DNA from: Lantana camara
Taxonomy: Eukaryota; Streptophyta; Magnoliopsida; Lamiales; Verbenaceae
DNA: 64,000 nt
Assembly: GCA_037501455.1 (NCBI GenBank)
Contig: CM074863.1
Location: forward strand, 59,749,501-59,813,500
Direction: 5' to 3'
The position numbers and the translations under genes were made by a program. This document shows positions 1 through 12,191 of this stretch, one piece after another. The notes beneath the pieces are model-generated. The model saw only the letters and a list, made by a program, of their open reading frames with translations. It was not told the DNA's origin and ran no database searches. Positions within the stretch are counted from its first letter, which is position 1. The number at the start of each line of letters is the position of its first letter.

Positions 1-3000
1 TAAGTCTCTACACTTGTGTGTGTTTAATTTAGAAGTTCTTGAATTATGTGATTCAATGTAAATCCAATTTAATACGTGATCATTCGGATTATTCTAAAAT
101 TAATGGTTAAGTTGATTTTAAATCCATCATGTTACTTAACTTGTTTAATTTCGGTTTACTTGAATTCCTTGAGATTAATTATCAATCATGTGTTTACGAA
201 GTGTCGTTAAATTGTACGGAAGATTTCTAAAATTAAATTGAATTAAACTCTAATTGGTAAATCTCTATTTCATTTTTAATTTAAAAAATTTATGCGGAGC
301 TTGAATGTTTAGTCGTAACTTTACCGATTTTATTTACGATTATTTGTAAGCGCTATTACTCGTTGCTACGCGATAAGGATACCCGGTTGTATATAGCTTG
401 TGCACAAGTCACATTTCTCCCAAATCTCCTTTCTCTCTCTCTCCTCTCCCACTCTCTCTCCCGCGGTCACTATACGCGACTTCGGTTATGAGCCCATAAC
501 TCGATCGTTTCTCGACCGAATTTAACAAACGAATAGTTCATTTCGATTATCTCGGTGAGATGTACGCAAGATTACCAATTTCACAGCCTAACGAAGAATG
601 GTGGCGGAGTTATCTCCGGATTTCAGTAGCAGCGGCGGAGGTGTCAGACCACTGCCACTTCGCCGGCCTTTCGCGACGGTTTTCGGCCACCTCCTCGTTG
701 CACGCGTCGAAGACCCAGTAAGAGGACTTCCCGGTGCATCGTTTGACGTTGGCGGCGCGGCCATCCGGGCCGCGACGGCACCGCACGCGCCGCCTGAAGC
801 TCGCGGCGGCGGCGCCCGTCACTGTAGCGGCGCGATTCCGCCACCTCCGACGGTCTTTTTCAGCGACCCTCTTCGGTTTCCAAGGTTTTTCGACCCCCTG
901 AGTTCATTTCCGGCATCAATTTCACCAGATTTTGGCCGTAGGTGGTGGTTCCGGTTACTTGTGCGGCGGCAGAATATTCGGCAGCCAACGGGGGCCTTTT
1001 CCGGCCATATTTTGGCCTCGGGCTCTTCACAAAAGTTGTTCGGAACGACGAGAACTAGTGGTCTTTGATCACACGACTCCTGATTCGGCCAATTGGCGGC
1101 GGATCACGGTGGCACAATGGCGGTACAACGGCGGCGCTAGCTCCGAGGATTTTTCCGGCGAGCTACCTTAGGGCTTTCGAAGAGCTCGTCACGGGTAAGA
1201 CAATGCCTTTAACGTATCGCATTTTGGTTCACCGGTTTGGAAGTAATTTGAGTTTGAAGATTTTAGGGTTTTCGTATTCTTGGATCTAAGATCCAGGACG
1301 ATTGGCTTGGAATTTCTAGAAATTGATCGAGGATTCGGAACGGGCACGAAGACTTCATTCAGGACTGATTTTTTGGGATTTTTCCGGCGACCTTCGGCGG
1401 CGGCCCGGCGGCGGTCCGGCTAAGTTCCGACAGCTATAGTGGTGGCCTTCCGGTGGCGTCTGGTCAGAATGTTCTTCTCGTTGTGGTGAGTTCAACGCCA
1501 CTTTCCGTTCGTTAATCGGACACTCGATCTATTTATTACGAATTATTTTGCGTAATTGTGATTATTTGAATTAATTGTTTTAAGTGCAAATAAATTGGTT
1601 ATTGTTGGTTTGTTGATCGAGATGTATTCCAATCGTATACGAAAACATGTATTAAATGGATTGTGATATGCATGAATGTTTTGATTTACAATTTGAATCC
1701 CGATGTGATGAATTTATACTGTGTGTTTAGATATGAAGGGGTGTTAGTGTAATATCTAGAAACTAATCTCTTATGTGACTAAATGAACTTGAATGATATT
1801 TTAGAAGAACGAACATGTTGTGATTTCTCTATATGAATTTGAGACGTTCTCAATGTTATGTTTGTTGTAAATTGTGTTTCAAATATAAAATTGAGATACA
1901 TGACAGATGCTTGAACAACTTGAGACTTGATGCATGATAGGAGTTAGAATTGTAATATCTTGATTTACTCTTACTACTCGAAAATGGTATATTATGAATT
2001 AAGATAAATTGATATTTGTCATGTTTGTAAGTAATTAATTCCTAGTTGAATAATTGTATAAACACATTAAACGAACAATTATGCTTAGTAATCAACTAAG
2101 GGGATGTATGTGTGATAATTCTAAACTTTTATAAATGACTTAAGGGATGTAAGTGTAATATTTATGAAACTATGAATGTGACTTGAGCTTGTGTACCAAA
2201 CATGTAGTGAAGTTGTAAAGGATAATCTTAAGTGAATTAAATGCACTCTTTATTTGTATCAAGCATGCCATCTACGTACAACAACTTTGTATGTTTATAT
2301 GATCAAGTTGCTCTTACTTATGCACTTTATAACTCGACATGAACTTGACACTTAATTGTAATACTATAATTGAACCCTGTGACATTGGATGATTTAATAT
2401 GCATTTTGTGAATACAATGACTTCCTAAATTGATCTTGCATCTTTGGATATGGAATTGCGTGCTGGTTGCTTGTAAATATGACCTTGTTGAGCATTAATA
2501 TGCCTTGAATGACCACGACACCTTATCCAAGCACAACATGAACACTTATGCATAACCACGATCATGTTGAGCAACGCCGTGCGTCTTGTTTGGTTCATAT
2601 AGAGTCTAAGTCTGGGCTTCTGTATGTCTTGTCACAGAGTTTGGTGGTGCCGGTGGGCCCGAGGTTTAGAGTGTTTGGCCCTTCACACTCTTAGACTCTA
2701 CTTTCACGTGGTGAGGTTTAGGATTTTGTATAGTTATGCGACCTATGGCCTTTACATGCTGATTTCTACCCTTGTATGCTAGTATACCTTACTATAAATA
2801 CGTATGTGTTGGATATGATATGTTTATGACCTCGCGTGCATTCTGCGTGGATGGGTGCTTACGGGCTTAAATTCCATCGCGTGGGTTCTGCATGGATGGG
2901 TGCTTACGGCCTTAAATTCCATCGCGTGGGTTCTGCGTGGGTGGGTGTCTACGGGCTTAAATTCCATCGCGTAGGAATATCTATAAAAACCAGTTTTTGA

Positions 3001-3586
3001 GGCATATGTAAGCTATTTTGGAAAATTCAGTTGTGTTACGATTCTGTAGCGAGATTTGCCATGAAAGATTGGTATCTGTTCTGTTCTGTTCTATTGTGGA
3101 TCCGAGGAGCTGCGGGTAATGGGGCCTCCGGGACGGTTAGGGCCGTCGGAGTTTCAACCATGTGCGTAGTTTCCATTTGAGATATTATTGCGTGACCTTA
3201 GGGTGATGAGGGAGGCGTGATATCTTGAGCCTTCGGCTAAGACCAGGGATGACTCTTGTGGGTTCGCTACCCCCTTGAGATCGAGTCTATTTTAGACGGT
3301 TTATTCTGGATGGTTTGGGGACTATACATCTCCTCCATCATTGGTGTAGAGGGTGGATTGATTTTGATTTATGTTCTGAGGAGTAAAGGTGGGAAGCTCG
3401 TACTCGCCGAGTATGTGTTCTGTTTAGGAATTATGAATCGGGATAGAGTTTCTGAAATGTTTTCTAAACTCATATATCTATCTTTGGGGTACTTTCGAAA
3501 TGTTTTGGTATGCAACACCTATCCTCGGTTCATGATTCCTACTTTAATCTATGTTGTGATTCTATATATACATATCGTGGGTGTGC
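1..3586 (+). mobile_element. LTR fragment of family D' (Del/Tekay-like), left end outside window
   Basis: No coding gene is supported here. The stretch matches, in opposite orientation, the solo LTR at 9081-12191: for example the block around 2705-2745 (GTGAGGTTTAGG, then a run ending GACCTATGG), the block at 3045-3170 and the block at 3365-3425. A TATATAG-like motif near 390 is followed by a CT-rich stretch and a GC-rich leader at about 590-1450. Position 3567-3586 ends in GTGGGTGTGC, matching about 9647 of the solo LTR, and is cut there by fragment E. The GC-rich part carries open frames that are composition artefacts. D' and D are related but clearly diverged. The true LTR start lies left of the window. 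Confidence 0.7.
2833..2967. repeat. Three tandem copies of a 45-bp unit inside LTR D'
   Basis: Copies at 2833-2877, 2878-2922 and 2923-2967 each begin CGCGTG and end TTAAATTCCAT. They differ at a few positions and a fourth copy starts CGCGTAGG and stops. The array lies within the LTR-derived sequence. Confidence 0.9.
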
Positions 3587-3938
3587 TGTAACGCCCCAAC
3601 TTTTCAGTATTTTTAAAATAGCATATGTGTTTACTAATTTACGCAAAATTAATTGGCTTTCAGTGTTTTTGTAACTAATTTTCATTGTTTAAATTGTTAA
3701 ATAAGTGAGTAATTTAAATATATGCAATATTTGAATTGGAACTAATATGGATAACTTGTGTGCTTCGTAATCTCGCGTTTAAATTATGTAATTGCTTAAT
3801 TATCGCCTTTGCTAATTACTAATCGTTACTTTCATCAAATTTCCATTATATGCATTTGTTATAATTTTATTAAATACTTTCAATGGATTCTTAATTTTAA
3901 TTGAATTTTGGAATATTTGAAATCTCGAAACGATTTGC
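3587..3938 (+). mobile_element. Truncated LTR start of another retrotransposon (family E)
   Basis: The block begins TGTAACGCCCCAAC, the typical 5' end of the LTRs in this window, exactly where the homology of LTR D' stops, so it looks like an insertion into D'. After about 352 bp it is joined to LTR B1 at 3939 with no LTR end, so the rest was lost by deletion or recombination. It has no coding content. Family assignment is open. Confidence 0.6.
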
Positions 3939-6882
3939 GATACAGTGCAGCGGAAGATAAAGAGATTCAACTTTACCTATGAACGGGGAGGATAACGTAC
4001 AATGAGCAAGGATTATCATTATTGATCAAAGTAGTTCGCAAAAGAGTACAACAGGTTGACATGCAAGGACAAAGTATGAGATAGTTTGTTTCTACAAAGA
4101 GTAGGCTCAAGACAGTGTACTCTTAGGATCGGATCCAACCTACGGTTGTAGTGCTTCAAGATACCTCTAGTTGTCGTTCATTGATTCCTAAAATCATGCA
4201 TTTTAAAAATAGGCGAGAGGGTTAGTCAAAGTGACTAAGTGAAGGGGGTATAATAACTTATTGATATATGTATATATACATATGTATATGATAAAGAAGA
4301 TCTTGATCTGAAATATTAACAAATAGGAAACGGTTCATAATAATTGTAAAACAGGGATAGGGGTAGTTTGGAATATTTGTAGAAATATGAACCGTTTGTA
4401 ACAAGAACATTAATGCCCGCAAGCTAGGCCTTTCCATCCATAACTCCTTGAATAATTGGTAAAATAGTATCGGGCTGATCAGGCTCCGATACTTCAATAA
4501 AACCAAGAATATTAACTCCACTACTCCTTGATGTCAATAGGGAATCAAACCCTAGAGACCACGAACTAGATTCGGGAGGCAGCTATCTCTCCCTCATCCC
4601 TTGGCGTGGAGTAACTAACCTCCAGTTAAACCACTACCAAGAGGTGGTGGCGGTCCGTATCACCAACAATACCCTCGGCCCGATACCTTCCGGGTAATTG
4701 CTCGACACGGCTACACGCCGGGGCCCATAACATGAATCAAGAACAATATTTTGCTTGCATAACCCGGAATCAATGTTTTGATAAAATGGACTTGAAATAT
4801 ATAATGTTCTAGTAAAACGTTGATTCCGGCATGAAAGTATTTTTCCTTAAGAGGGACATTGTAGTACAATAATATGTATATAGGGCAGTAAATCAATATG
4901 ATGGGTAGGCTTGAAAATAGTTTTTATATAGATACGTATGTATAGGCATGATTGCAGTTTAAAACAATTTAACCCTCACCTATACCGGTAGTCAGACATG
5001 GTAATGTGGATTCTAGTGCTCTTGAAAGTATTAACTACTATAGGCTTAGAGCTAGGTTCCTTATATTAATCAAATAAGCACATAAAACACATAATGTTCA
5101 TGCATAAAAGGATTACATCAAGTAAACAAATAAACATATCATGTTAGAGAATTCCCGGTAGACTCTAATTTTAACCGTTTAAGGGAAATTAAGTGATTAA
5201 TCAGGTTTCATGAATTCTTTAACCACTTAAACATTTATTAATCACATTATAATCTTAATTATAACATTAGAAATGGAATTTAGAATTTAATTTGACAATG
5301 TAGGTTATATTTTGAAATAATTCACAATTTACCGTTTTTTGGAAAATTCGGATAAAATCTTTATTTAAAAATTCCAAAACTAATTTTATAATTATTTTAA
5401 TAATATTTTCGAAATTAATTGTATATGTGTTGACCAAAAAGTCAAAATTACTATTTAAAACATTTACTATTCAATTTCTTATGAATTAAACACTTTATAA
5501 CACAAAATCGAACACACACACTCACACACTATCACACGTGCACTTAAAATTGTTCAAGAACAACATGAACATGTTCTTGAGCCTATTTGAATATTCAAAG
5601 AAGGTATGTAACACACTTGATCATATTCATATTTATAACATAAAATTTGAAGCATAATATAGCAAAATATATGAATTCTCTATGAAAAATTATTCTAGGC
5701 ATGAATTTAATCAAACAAGATCATAATTATTTAAACACATATTCATATCATAACTCATGCATTTAATTAAATAAAATTCACATATATTATTATATTTTCC
5801 CTAAACTAGCATAAATAGCATATATTTCATAAAATAAATTCCTAAAGCATAATTTAATTAAATCTAAGCATGTTACTATTATTATCATACTAAGAACATA
5901 ATATAAAGCATGAAATAATAAAAGAACAAGACTCATACCTTAGAGAAGAGAGGAGTGGCCGAACTAGGGAGAGAAAGTGAGTGATTTTGGTGTAGTTTTG
6001 TAAATGAGCTTGGATGGGTATTTATACTTGGGATTTAGGGGCTTACCTTGCAATTTCTAAGAGTTTAGGGGAGATGTGGAAGCTTCATATCCTAGACAAA
6101 TGCTTGGTTGCTACTTAGGTAATGTGGATGAATTATATTTTAGACATATGCTTGGTAATTAGATAGCAAATGTGGGGAAAATATGTCCACTTATTAAAAC
6201 TTTCAAGAAGGTCTTAAAATAAATATAAAATGGTATAAAATTTATTCAAGAGTCGAGAAGTGAAAACTTGAAGTAGTAAATTAATGAAAGAACGATTGAA
6301 AAATAAGCTTCGTTTTGATTATAAATGTGGAATATTTAGAGTTTTCGTTTATAAATTATGAATATTAAAGATGATGAAAATCATAAGAAAATTATATAAA
6401 CGAAGCTATGACGAAGTCTAAAGGTTGTAAAAATTATCATATTTTAGAGAAAAATTCAAGAAACATTTTAAGTAAAATTTCGAATATTGAATGAAAGCTA
6501 ATTGTTTAAAATAAAATGACAATAATTAGAAAGGAAAATATTTGTAAAATATGCTATGGGTGGAATCGAGTTTTGGTAAATGAATGAAAATTCACAAAAT
6601 AATTCAAGGATCGTTTTGGTTATAATATTGAATATCGAAAGGTAGATGAGTAAAGAGTTATTTACGATCGAACTATAAGCTAGGGTTTTGCCGATTTTTG
6701 ATGCTACTAAAGTTAGGATGGGAACTATGGTTCACGGAGAGTGTCAAGATCCTCGAAATAATGTGAGAATTCTTTTGGTCACAATATTGGATAGTAAAAT
6801 TACTTTCGGGAATGTAGGAAAATTCGAGGGTTGTAGGGGTATTTTTGTAATTTCCAACTTGCCCCTGTTTCGGGCTGTTACA
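3939..6882 (-). mobile_element. Family B LTR copy 1 (truncated by about 117 bp at its left edge)
   Basis: This aligns with the complete copy at 21939-25014 from the motif GATACAGTGCAG to the terminal CGGGCTGTTACA. In transcription sense (minus strand) it holds, in order, a TATA box (6019-6028), a donor-like AAG|GTATGAG, a 9-bp hairpin (5554-5580), an AG|GTGAGG site, the dyad TTAGTCAAAGTGACTAA (4222-4238) and the arm motif (4153-4165). It is the first LTR of the tandem array and is cut on the left by fragment E. Confidence 0.9.
6019..6028 (-). promoter_or_regulatory. TATA box of family B LTR (copy 1)
   Basis: The sense-strand sequence AGTATAAATA is followed about 30 nt later by a CA/CT-rich start region and then by AAG|GTATGAG. 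The same box is at 20276-20285, 24151-24160, 31295-31304 and 63369-63378 in the other copies. Element A1 inserted only 18 bp upstream of the copy at 31295. Confidence 0.7.
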
Positions 6883-6893
6883 ATCCTTCCCCC

Positions 6894-7114
6894 TTAAAAA
6901 GAATCTGTCCTCAGATTCTCCTCATGATTCATAATAACTTTAAGTAATGTTGGTATCCTCCATTCATGAAAAGACAGGTTTCCAAAGGAGGACTTACTTT
7001 AAACACATAAGGTAATTGTTCAAGTAAGAAATTTAAATACGCACATAAGTGATGCAATGAATGCATGGCGCCAGGATCAGTAACTGGCGTGTTTAGAATG
7101 CATACCTTTAACAA
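6894..7114 (-). pseudogene. Protease remnant plus pol C-terminal tail in family B
   Basis: A 61-codon frame (7114 to 6929) keeps the retropepsin block: ILNTPV, then DPGAMHS in place of DPGATHS, then LEQLPY. This matches residues 355-400 of the element X polyprotein with short losses (IALY before the catalytic Asp is gone). The adjoining segment 6929-6894 translates as [11 protein letters not shown] and a stop, like the C-terminus of the A1 polyprotein. Everything between was deleted. The same remnant recurs in the other internal copies. It is not expected to be an active enzyme. Confidence 0.8.
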
Positions 7115-7659
7115 CTTTGGGGATGGAAATTTTAAACTGCAACCACCCTTATAGAGATAATATAATGCATGGTAGTTGAGAATGATGTGCAGATGATCAC
7201 AAAATTAAAATTTCCAAGTAACAACAATTAGCAGACACAACATCCTTAGCGAAGATAAAGCATATATAAAGGCACAGGAAATTAATAAGTTAGTTTTCGG
7301 TCCTACTGGTATCTTGAAGCAATTATAATAACTTAAGATTTGAACGAATTAGAAAGTATAAGTGAAGTGCTTCCCTGCGTTAGGAATACTAGTATGATGA
7401 AGGAGATGTAGATCTTGTGACCGAATCTACCAAGAATTTGGTAATTTTGAAGTGTACTGAAGGATTTGATAAAACTCGGGATTTTGGTGTGGATTAAGAC
7501 TGTATGCTTGCCTTGATCGAGGAAGGGTTTAGTACTAAAATTGTAACAAATCACATGCTGGTCGGCCGCCCCAACAGTGATTGGTCACAATTTAAGCACT
7601 AAAGACACGAGAGTACATATGAGACTCTATGAATGATGAACCCCAGATTTTCGCAACCT

Positions 7660-7672
7660 GGCTGTGATACCA
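7660..7672 (-). other. Primer-binding site, family B (initiator-Met tRNA type)
   Basis: The sense strand reads TGGTATCACAGCC, one base off the TGGTATCAGAGCC found in families A and C. The same variant occurs beside the LTRs starting at 21939, 29085 and 45608. Complementarity with the tRNA seems to run on past 13 nt (see findings). Confidence 0.8.
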
Positions 7673-7679
7673 CTTTAAT

Positions 7680-9080
7680 TGTAGCGCCTCCCCAACACTA
7701 CAACCCCACACCGCAATACTCCCTGAGTGGAGGTTAGACCCAACATTCAGGAAATACTACGGCGAACGGTCAGGATAATATATGAATGGAGTATGTGATA
7801 CAGTGCAACGGAAGATAAAGAGATTCAACTTTACCTATGAACGGGGAGGATAACGTACAATGAGCAAGGATTATCATTATTGATCAAAGTAGTTCGCAAA
7901 AGAGTACAACAGGTTGACATGCAAGGACAAAGTATGAGATAGTTTGTTTCTACAGAGAGTAGGCTCAAGACAGTGTACTCTTAGGATCGGATCCAACCTA
8001 CGGTTGTAGTGCTTCAAGATACCTCTAGTTGTCGTTCATTGATTCCTGAAATCATGCATTTTAAAAATAGGCGAGAGGGTTAGTCAAAGTGACTAAGTGA
8101 AGGGGATATAATAACTTATTGATATATGTATATATAAATATGTATATGATCAAGAAGATCTTGATCTGAAATATTAACAAATAGGAAACGGTTCATAATA
8201 ATTGTAAAACAGGGATAGGGGTAGTTTGGAATATTTGTAGAAATATGAACCGTTCGTAACAAGAACATTAATCCCCGCAAGCTAGGCCTTTCCATCCATA
8301 ACTCCTTGAATAATTGGTAAAATAGTATCGGGCTGCTCAGGCTCCGATACTTCAATAAAACTAAGAATATTAACTCCACTACTACTTGATGTCAATAGGG
8401 AATCAAACCCTAGAGACCACGAACTAGATTCGGGAGGCAGCTATCTCTCCCTCATCCCTTGGCGTGGAGTAACTAACCTCCAGTTAAACCACTACCAAGA
8501 GGTGGTGGCGGTCCGTATCACCAACAATACCCTCGGCCCGATACCTTCCGGGTAATTGCTCGACACGGCTACATGCCGGGGCCCATAACATGAATCAAGA
8601 ACAATATTTTGCTTGCATAACCCGGAATCAATGTTTTGAAAAAAATGGACTTGAAATATATAATGTTCTAGTAAAACGTTGATTCCGGCATGAAAGTATT
8701 TTTCCTTAAGAGGGACATTGTAGTACAATAATATGTATATAGGGCAGTAAATCAATATGATGGGTAGGCTTGAAAATAGTTTTTATATAGATACGTATGT
8801 ATAGGCATATTTCCAGTTGAAAACAATTTAACCCTCACCTACACCGGTAGTCAGACATGGTAATGTGGATTCCAGTGCTCTTGAAAGTATTAACTACTAT
8901 AGGCTTAGAACTAGGTTCCTTATATTAATCAAATAAGCACATAAAACACATAATGTTTATGCGTAAAAGGATTACATCAAGTAAACACATAAACTATATC
9001 ATGTTAGAGAATTCCCGGTAGTCTCTAATTTTAACCGTTTAAGGGAAATTAAGTAATTAATCAGGTTTCATGAATTCTTT
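7680..9080 (-). mobile_element. Family B LTR copy 2, left part (interrupted by solo LTR D)
   Basis: It begins TGTAGCGCCTCCCC and continues colinear with the complete copy until 9080, where a 10.4-kb insertion starts. Its last five bases (9076-9080, TCTTT) are the target-site duplication repeated at 19472-19476. It holds the arm motif at 8011-8023 and the dyad at 8080-8096. The two parts together make an LTR of about 3064 bp. Confidence 0.92.
9076..9080. other. Target-site duplication TCTTT of solo LTR D
   Basis: TCTTT at 9076-9080 is repeated at 19472-19476. Intact LTR B copies have a single TCTTT at this point, inside GAATTCTTTAACC. Confidence 0.92.
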
Positions 9081-12000
9081 TGTAACACCCCAAACGGAGG
9101 ATGCCACATCCCCCGCACTAAGACCCAGACCCGGTCACGAAATGGAAAGTCCATGCCCGAATCCGAATCATAGCGAACGGGAGACCAACTCACACACTAG
9201 GCTAGGCGGATCTAACTTGACAAACTCAAAGTGCGGAAGCAATTAAAACCAACAACAATAGATAGCGGAAGCATTTAAAACAAAACATGCAAAGCAGGTG
9301 ACGGGTTCAACTAGCATAAATACCTAGTCCCGAATCAATTCATAATCCAACATAATAAACAACATAAGCGTCATCATAATATCTACTAACATCCAAATAC
9401 TAGCTTACTAACCCCACACGGGTTTAAGTCTAAGTAGAACATAAACATAAACATAAACATAACCTTCAAGTGTGAAACATAAATACATAACATAAATAAA
9501 GTATGCGACGAATGCATTCTAATACCAACTAGACTGACAAGTGTGACTCAGAAGACTCACTTCCGCCTAGCTCAAGCCAAAAGAAACCTGCAAACTAAAA
9601 GATAAAATGAGGTGTCAGTCAACTGACTGAGTGAGGGGGCTAACGCACACCCACAATATATATATACAGAGCACAACACATATCAAAAGGGTGGACCCAT
9701 GAACCGGGAATAGGTGTTGCATACCAAAGCGTTTCAAAGCAAAACCCAAATATATATACATATATATACTTAGAAAACATTTTCAGAAACTCTATTCCGA
9801 TTCATGATTCTCATAACATGTCATATCATATGCTCGGCGAGTACGAGCTTCCAACCTCAACTCCTCATATCATAACAAAATAGAAATAACATACCAACCT
9901 CAACTCCGGGTGATGGTAGGGTTGCGCGACCCTAACCATCCATACGGTCGAGGGGAGTGCTGATTGCTACTCATACCCTCAGGACTCCGTTTCCCAACCA
10001 AACCTCCTGGTGGGTCCCGGTAGATCCTTTTTATACAGATGGAGACTACGCACAGGTATATCCCCGACGGCCCGATACCGTTCCGGGGGCTCCTTACCCG
10101 TAGCTCCTGGGCCCCATAACAGAACAGAACATAACATATACCAACTTTCATGGCAATCTCGCTACATAATCATAACATAACTTAACTTTCCGAAATAGCT
10201 TACATATGCCTTCATACTTAATTTCCAAAACTGAAGTTGTATCATAAGGTCATAATCATATCATATCCAACACATATTTAATCGTATATATAGTATATAA
10301 TCGCATGCGGGGATTGAAATCATCATATTGGGGTCATAGGTCGTTTAACTATACAAAGTCCTAAACCTCACCTGAAAAGCGACGAGTAACGAGAACTGAC
10401 AAGACGAATGCAAACTTGATCGGGTTGTCTCCGCCCTGGAGATCACTGTACAGAAAAGGAAGTACAGCGTACTCATGAGACACGACTCAAACATAAACCA
10501 CATAGACGCACGGCGATGATTATAAGAGGACAAGCATTGATATGATATGTACACAGAGTTTACAAGGATGTCATGAAAATGTTCATGCATACAATTAATA
10601 TTCCACAATCAGTAAACAAGTAACTAGATCATATACGAGACATAAATGCATGATCGATGGCAATAAAATGTTCTAGCAATTTAAGGATCAATCAAATCAT
10701 ATTAAGTAAACTTATGCTCAAACACTCGGTTTAATTTGGATTAATACATGTATGTCGTCTAATTCCTCAAGGGTGGATCATTATGGTACATACTAATCAC
10801 TACATACAATTCATACTTGATCACAATTCCAACGGATCAATAATTAGTTCAAGAGTTTCTTAATTGAAGTTTTAATCCACTAACTAATAATATTACTCAA
10901 GGTCAGTACTAAATCCTATTTAAAAAAATTAGATGCATTAGTAGCTGACATTACAAAATTTTATATTTATATATATATATATAGATATAATATCACTCAC
11001 GCATACACACAACAGCACGCAGATTCACATGCACAACACACTAACTCCAGAATTAGTTATAAAGATATTACAATTCTTGCTTAGCCCATTTTAGAAAATT
11101 ACAAAACAAGTGTTTCTCAAACAATTCATTTGTTATCAGCACATTAATTACCAACATCCAATTCAATTAAGGATCTTATGAATTTCACATGACATACAAC
11201 ACACACACGCTCAAAATCCTAATTCAATACAATCTCACAAATTCAATTATAACATATATTTAATATATGTATTCAGATTTATTTGTACATACATATATAT
11301 ATATATACCAACTCTCACGCACCCACACGACACCACACACACAAATTCACAAGTTATTAAACCAGTTCATTGCAGCAACAGATTTTGAAATTCAGCAGCA
11401 TCACGCTTAAAACGTATTTTTATCTATTTTATTCAATAACTAGACTAAATTACCATACCCGATTAGATCATTTAAAATACACATCTAATTAAACCATCTC
11501 GCTTAAATCGCAGTTGCAAATCTCCAATTCATCCCAACTTTACGGTTATTAAAGATCAGTTCGATTACACCATAGTTATCAAGGTCACTGAGTCAAAATT
11601 AACCCAAAATCTATCATTCCCATTACCGTCAACACATAAACATAGCCTAGAAGACTAAATCTGCACCATCAAATACCACAAAAATGTTTTCGGTTCCAAG
11701 CTTAAACACTCAATATGAGATGCGATTCATAATTATATAAAACAAACTTTAAAAATCACTTAACAAAACTGAATTACATAAATACAGTATATAACTTTGA
11801 AGATAATTTACAGTTAATCAAGAAACAAATGAAATCAGTTAGGCTCACATTTCCGGAAATAAGGAAAAGGGAATTCTCGCAACGACGGTAGAGCAGGGCC
11901 GGCAGAACCGAGTTGGGGTTGCTGGACCTGGACCCCATTGCGGCGGTGGTCGCGTGCCGGTCTCGTGCCCAGATATGTGGGAATCACTACGGTTGTCGTC

Positions 12001-12191
12001 GCAGCCAAGGAACAGGGCTGAAGTCGCTGTGTTTTGTGGCTTCTCCTTCGGTTGAGGCAGAAGTTAGGGTGGTGGTGGTTCGGCGGCGTCTCTGGTTCTA
12101 CAGCCGAGAGAGAGAACAGCAGAGCTTAGCTAGTGTGGTGGTGGTGGTGGTCGCCTGAAATGGTGACCAACGGTGGAGACGGCACGGCGGC
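9081..12191 (-). mobile_element. Solo LTR of family D, left part (host of element X)
   Basis: It begins TGTAACACCCC and the insertion ends at 19471 with GGGGTGTTTACA, so the termini are inverted repeats of LTR type, flanked by TCTTT on both sides. No primer site, polypurine tract or coding region of its own is present, so this is a solo LTR. In sense (minus) it shows acceptor-like TTCTGTACAG (junction 10446/10445), donor-like AG|GTGAGG (10372/10371), a palindrome TCAGTCA-AC-TGACTGA (9615-9630) and acceptor-like TTTGCAG (9588/9587). The GC-rich 11880-12191 stretch is its leader. Element X inserted at 12192. Confidence 0.85.

Larger units (their letters stand above)
6883..7679 (-). mobile_element. 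Family B internal region copy 1 (non-autonomous, 797 bp)
   Basis: It lies between LTR B1 and LTR B2. Reading in sense (minus strand): a primer site next to the LTR (7660-7672), about 340 bp of leader, the arm GCTTCAAGATACC (7308-7320) followed by AG|GACCG, a short leader, a protease remnant, the last 11 codons of pol with its stop, and a polypurine tract (6883-6901, sense CTTTTTAAGGGGGAAGGAT). Gag, RT, RNase H and integrase are absent, so the unit must be mobilised by proteins from elsewhere. The remnant resembles element X more than element A, which makes an X-type element the likely partner. This is a LARD-like deletion derivative. Confidence 0.85.

Noticed and set aside
598..1068. 156-codon frame in a GC-rich stretch that could be taken for a small host gene
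   Set aside because: Overlapping frames are open on both strands, composition is GC-rich LTR leader, and no recognisable domain is present.
3256..3591. 111-codon hydrophobic frame ending at the E fragment
   Set aside because: It lies in LTR D' sequence and crosses an element boundary; hydrophobicity follows from T-rich composition.
7640..7672. Possible tRNA gene because of similarity to initiator-Met tRNA
   Set aside because: Only the 3' part matches, at the expected primer-site position next to an LTR; no full cloverleaf is present.
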